From Faecalibacterium sp. (GTDB lineage Bacteria > Bacillota > Clostridia > Oscillospirales > Ruminococcaceae): a DNA stretch of 64,000 nucleotides. The position numbers were made by a program, and so were the translations under genes. The DNA lies in the NCBI GenBank assembly GCA_029264955.1, contig JARHYC010000020.1:155442-219441 (forward strand), in the 5' to 3' direction. Each line of letters begins with the position of its first letter. The first letter of the stretch is position 1. Below are positions 60,270-64,000 of this stretch, one piece after another. The notes under the pieces are model-generated. The model was not told the DNA's origin and did not search any database. It saw only the letters and a program-made list of their open reading frames with translations.

Positions 60270-62086
60270 TGGCAGGACATGGAAGAGGAGCCGGCGCCAT
60301 GATGCCGGGCGAAAAGGCAAAAGATTTTAAGGGCACGATGAGACGGTTGATTGCATATCTGCGTCGTTATCTGCCCGCAATCGTGATGGTGATGCTGTTT
60401 GCCATTGCGTCTACTATTTTCTCGATTCTGGGCCCGCGTATTTTGGGTAGTGCTACGACCGAATTGTTTAACGGCGTAATGGCACAGATGACAGGTACCG
60501 GCGGTATCAACTTTGCCGCTGTGGCACAGATTTTGATTTTCTTGGCTGTGATTTATGTGGTGTCGTCGGTACTGTCCTACATTCAGGGCTTTATCATGAC
60601 CCGGATTTCTACGGAAATCAGCTACGGCATGCGCAGGGACATCAGCGAAAAAATCAACCGGATGCCTCTGGCGTACTTCGACCGCGTTTCTCACGGTGAA
60701 GTGCTGAGCCGCATCACCAACGATGTGGATACTGTGACCCAGACGCTGAACCAGAGTATGACCCAGATCGTCACCAGCGTGACCCAGTTTATCGGCGTGT
60801 TGATTATGATGCTGACCATCAGCCCGCTGATGACCCTGGTAGCATTGTGCATTCTGCCGCTGAGCTTGTTGATTGTCAGCAACGTGGTCAAGCGCAGTCA
60901 GCCACTGTTCCAGAAACAGCAGGCCTATCTGGGCGATGTAAACGGCCATGTAGAAGAAATGTATGGCGGCCATCTGGTCGTTACCGCATTCAACGGCGAA
61001 CAGGAAAGCATTGATACCTTTAATGAAATCAACGAAAAGCTATATCAGGCATCTTGGAAGAGCCAGTTTATTTCCGGCATGATGATGCCTTTGATGAACT
61101 TTGCAGGGAACCTGGGCTATGTGGGAATTTGTATTCTGGGCGGTTTTCTGTCTCTGAAGGGTAAAATCACGGTCGGCAATATCCAGGCATTCATCCAGTA
61201 TGTGCGTAACTTTACCCAGCCTGTACAGCAGATTGCGAACATCTCCAATGTTTTGCAGCAGACGGCAGCAGCAGCAGAGCGTGTGTTCAGCTTCTTGGAA
61301 GAAGAAGAGGAAACACCCGATCCGGAAAATCCGCTGCCTGCCGATTTGATTAAGGGCGAAGTGACCTTTGCACACGTCCACTTCGGCTACAATCCGGAAA
61401 AGACCATCATCAACGACTTCTCGGCAATTATTAAGCCGGGTCAGAAGGTGGCAATCGTTGGTCCTACCGGTGCAGGTAAGACGACTATGGTCAAGCTGCT
61501 GATGCGCTTCTATGATGTAAACGAAGGCGCCGTGCTGCTGGACGGCTATGATGTGCGTCAGTTTACCCGCAATGATCTGCGTGGTATGTTCGGCATGGTG
61601 TTACAGGATACTTGGCTATATAATGGCAGCATCCTGGAGAATATCCGCTATGGTCGTCTGGATGCTACCGACGAAGAAGTCATGGCAGCAGCGAAAGCTG
61701 CTCAGGTGGACCATTTCGTCCACACCTTGCCCCAGGGCTATGACACGGTCCTGAACGAAGAGGGCAGCAATATCAGTCAGGGGCAGAAGCAGCTGCTGAC
61801 CATTGCCCGTACCATCGTTTCCAATCCGCGCGTCTTGATTTTTGATGAGGCAACCTCCAGCGTTGATACCCGTACGGAATTGTCTATCCAGAAGGCGATG
61901 GATCATCTGATGGAGGGCCGAACCAGCTTTATCATTGCACACCGTTTGTCTACTATTCGGGATGCCGATGTGATTCTGGTTATGAAGGACGGCGATATTG
62001 TAGAAACTGGTAAACATGAGGAACTGTTGGCAAAGGGCGGTTTCTATGCGGAACTGTACCAGAGTCAGTTCGCAAATGTGGGTTGA
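60269..62086 (+). CDS. ABC transporter (fused permease/ATPase), partner of the previous gene
   Basis: GPTGAGKTTMVKLLMRFYDV; NISQGQKQLLTIARTIV; overlaps previous stop by 1 nt. Confidence 0.95.
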   Translation: MAGHGRGAGAMMPGEKAKDFKGTMRRLIAYLRRYLPAIVMVMLFAIASTIFSILGPRILGSATTELFNGVMAQMTGTGGINFAAVAQILIFLAVIYVVSSVLSYIQGFIMTRISTEISYGMRRDISEKINRMPLAYFDRVSHGEVLSRITNDVDTVTQTLNQSMTQIVTSVTQFIGVLIMMLTISPLMTLVALCILPLSLLIVSNVVKRSQPLFQKQQAYLGDVNGHVEEMYGGHLVVTAFNGEQESIDTFNEINEKLYQASWKSQFISGMMMPLMNFAGNLGYVGICILGGFLSLKGKITVGNIQAFIQYVRNFTQPVQQIANISNVLQQTAAAAERVFSFLEEEEETPDPENPLPADLIKGEVTFAHVHFGYNPEKTIINDFSAIIKPGQKVAIVGPTGAGKTTMVKLLMRFYDVNEGAVLLDGYDVRQFTRNDLRGMFGMVLQDTWLYNGSILENIRYGRLDATDEEVMAAAKAAQVDHFVHTLPQGYDTVLNEEGSNISQGQKQLLTIARTIVSNPRVLIFDEATSSVDTRTELSIQKAMDHLMEGRTSFIIAHRLSTIRDADVILVMKDGDIVETGKHEELLAKGGFYAELYQSQFANVG

Positions 62087-62103
62087 TCCAACTGCAAAAT
62101 GAC

Positions 62104-62140
62104 AAACAAAAAGACACATCTTAGGATGTGTCTTTTTTGT
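62104..62140 (+). terminator. Intrinsic terminator
   Basis: aaaaagacacatcttaggatgtgtctttttt. Confidence 0.85.
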
Positions 62141-62233
62141 TTGTGGTGGCAAGTGTACAGGCGACGGTACAGACAGGCGAAAAGCGCAATGTAAAATAAA
62201 AAAAGAGACTTACCAACCGGTAAATCTCGTTTG

Positions 62234-62310
62234 TGGTGCGCCCGACTGGATTCGAACCAGCGGCCTTCAGAGTCGGAGTCTGACGCGCTATCCAACTGCG
62301 CCACGAGCGC
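62234..62310 (-). tRNA. tRNA-Arg (CCG)
   Basis: Reverse complement GCGCTCGTGGCGCAGTTGGATAGCGCGTCAGACTCCGACTCTGAAGGCCGCTGGTTCGAATCCAGTCGGGCGCACCA. Confidence 0.95.
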
Positions 62311-62928
62311 TTATTCATACTGTTCATTATAACAGATGCACTATAAAAAAGCAAATGAAAAAAGGCGAAGGAGTTGTGATTGGAAAAGCGGGTTGGTGGT
62401 GTGAAAAGACGGCTGTATACTGGAACAAAAATAATAACGTGGCATCTATAAACGAACAGGAGACAACGTGTGTTGCAATGGGGCAGGAATTGTGTACGTC
62501 CTTATAAATGCTGTAGCAGAGAAAGGGATAACGTTTTTTTGAGGATGCTTGCACGAACGAAAAGGGTGGGAGACAGCTGCCGATAGGAATCGTTAAGGGA
62601 AAAGGCAGCGATGTATGAACGAGGAAGCGGTGGAAAGGCAACGCTGCCAGAGCGGGAAAAGGTTACCTGTAGGATGGCCTATATAGACGATTACTATTTA
62701 CCACTGGCACAGCGCGGGCCGAATTAGGACAAATTCTGATAGATAAGACGGGTTCAGAACGATGCGAAATATGTGTATGCACGATTTTGATACCACAAGT
62801 GTTTTCGTGCACAAAATAGGCTGAAGAGTGCGCCTCTTTACATTATATAGGAGAGAGGTGTAAGGCGGATGAAAAAAGAAATGGCAAACGACGCACCGGA
62901 AAGGATTGGTGCATCGTTTGCGTTAGAG

Positions 62929-63705
62929 TTATTTTCGGTTGCGTTTCCAGATTGCATACAGACCATCCAGTATGAGAGCTGGGTCATAGGTGATGGGAGT
63001 TTCACAAACTTGCAGAATACTATCTGGCATACTGCCTGTGGCAAAGAATCTTGTGTCGAGACCAAGCTCTTTGGTGAAGCGCGCCGCCATACCGTCGATC
63101 ATAGATGCGGTGCCCAACACAACACCACTCTGCAGGCAGGCGGTGGTATTCGTACTAATGATCTCCGGATGGGTAACGGTGTTAGGATCAATCTGAGGCA
63201 GTTGGGCGGTTTCGCGAACCATATTCGGTAAAGATAAATGCGGGCTGAGCAGAATTGAACCGCCCAGAAGTTCCTTTTTACTGTTAGCCGCCATCATAGA
63301 GAGAGCGGTATCGGCATTGATTACGACAACAGGGCCATCATACCGCGCGACAGCAGCAACAATGCCGCACAGCAAATCGGCACCCAACTGAGCAGGATTG
63401 TCCAGGCGCAAACGCATTCCGCTTTTCAGACCAGGACCAACCGTTAGTACGCGAACTGGTGCGAGCATCTTTAAAGCGGATAAAATATGGGGGGTTACAT
63501 TGGGGACAACACTGCCTAGGATGCAGCCTTCCATTTGGCAGCTGTCTTGGATGCCGTGCAAAAGGAGTAGGCTGCGAATACGAATGGCATATTCATCGGC
63601 GGTAGCAAGCGGGTCAGTATGCAGCTTGCCGGAAAAAATCTGGTGGTCATCTGTGTATCCGCCAATCGTGATTTTGGTATTTCCGATATTTACGGTGAGA
63701 ATCAT
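62929..63705 (-). CDS. coaX: Type III pantothenate kinase
   Basis: MILTVNIGNTKITIGGY; GPGLKSGMRLRLDNPAQLGADLL; INADTAL. Confidence 0.94.
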   Translation of the reverse strand: MILTVNIGNTKITIGGYTDDHQIFSGKLHTDPLATADEYAIRIRSLLLLHGIQDSCQMEGCILGSVVPNVTPHILSALKMLAPVRVLTVGPGLKSGMRLRLDNPAQLGADLLCGIVAAVARYDGPVVVINADTALSMMAANSKKELLGGSILLSPHLSLPNMVRETAQLPQIDPNTVTHPEIISTNTTACLQSGVVLGTASMIDGMAARFTKELGLDTRFFATGSMPDSILQVCETPITYDPALILDGLYAIWKRNRK

Positions 63706-63915
63706 AGCAAGAACAGTCTCCTGTTTCATTATTATATATAAGGATCAGATATCTTATATAGTAGCCTGTGGTATCAGAAAAGGCAATAGGAAGAGATTTG
63801 CGGGGAATAGAACAGGAATAGTGATACTTTTACATAGTACGACTAATGGATTTTGGATAGAAACTGGATAAAGTGTCAAAGACAGTAAAAGAACGAAAAA
63901 AGTGCGCAAAAAGTG

Positions 63916-63943
63916 TTGACTTATTTTTGAAAGCGAGTATAAT
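63916..63943 (+). promoter_or_regulatory. Strong promoter at window edge (possible stable-RNA promoter)
   Basis: TTGACT-16 nt-TATAAT, then GC-rich leader to window end without an ORF. Confidence 0.6.
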
Positions 63944-64000
63944 ACTATCTTGTCAGCCGCACGACGGCCGACGGCCCGCTGAAAAGCGAACGGCTTCAAA

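Noticed and set aside
59163-60320. 385-aa minus-strand ORF
   Set aside because: Antisense of the first ABC transporter subunit
62340-62870. Intergenic stretch between tRNA-Arg and coaX, considered as a gene remnant
   Set aside because: No frame gave a recognisable protein or convincing structure

Overview
Chromosomal replication-origin region of a Firmicutes bacterium (Ruminococcaceae/Oscillospiraceae-like by gene content; taxonomy is inference). The core is gyrA-gyrB-remB-recF-S4-dnaN-dnaA (minus strand), oriC, then rpmH-rnpA-yidD-yidC-khpB(jag)-mnmE-mnmG-rsmG-noc-parA-parB-serS (plus strand), with four parS-like palindromes. The flanks carry metabolic, transport and regulatory genes, three tRNAs (Met-CAT, Glu-TTC, Arg-CCG), a yybP-ykoY (Mn2+) riboswitch and several decayed genes. 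No CRISPR array, transposon or prophage was seen. The best candidate for an unusual system is the pyruvate formate-lyase locus (about 3292-6596, minus strand). The PFL core (684 aa) ends before its glycyl-radical domain. That domain is a separate 80-aa protein with the RVSGYAVNF motif. Between the two lies a 60-aa protein that resembles the N-terminal half of the glycyl-radical domain but has a Cys-rich tail (CTTCC...C) in place of the Gly loop. pflA follows. The second-best candidate is the Mn2+ riboswitch, with overlapping terminator, that leads an SLC13/ArsB-like ion transporter. All calls come from reading the sequence and the supplied translations; no database search was run.
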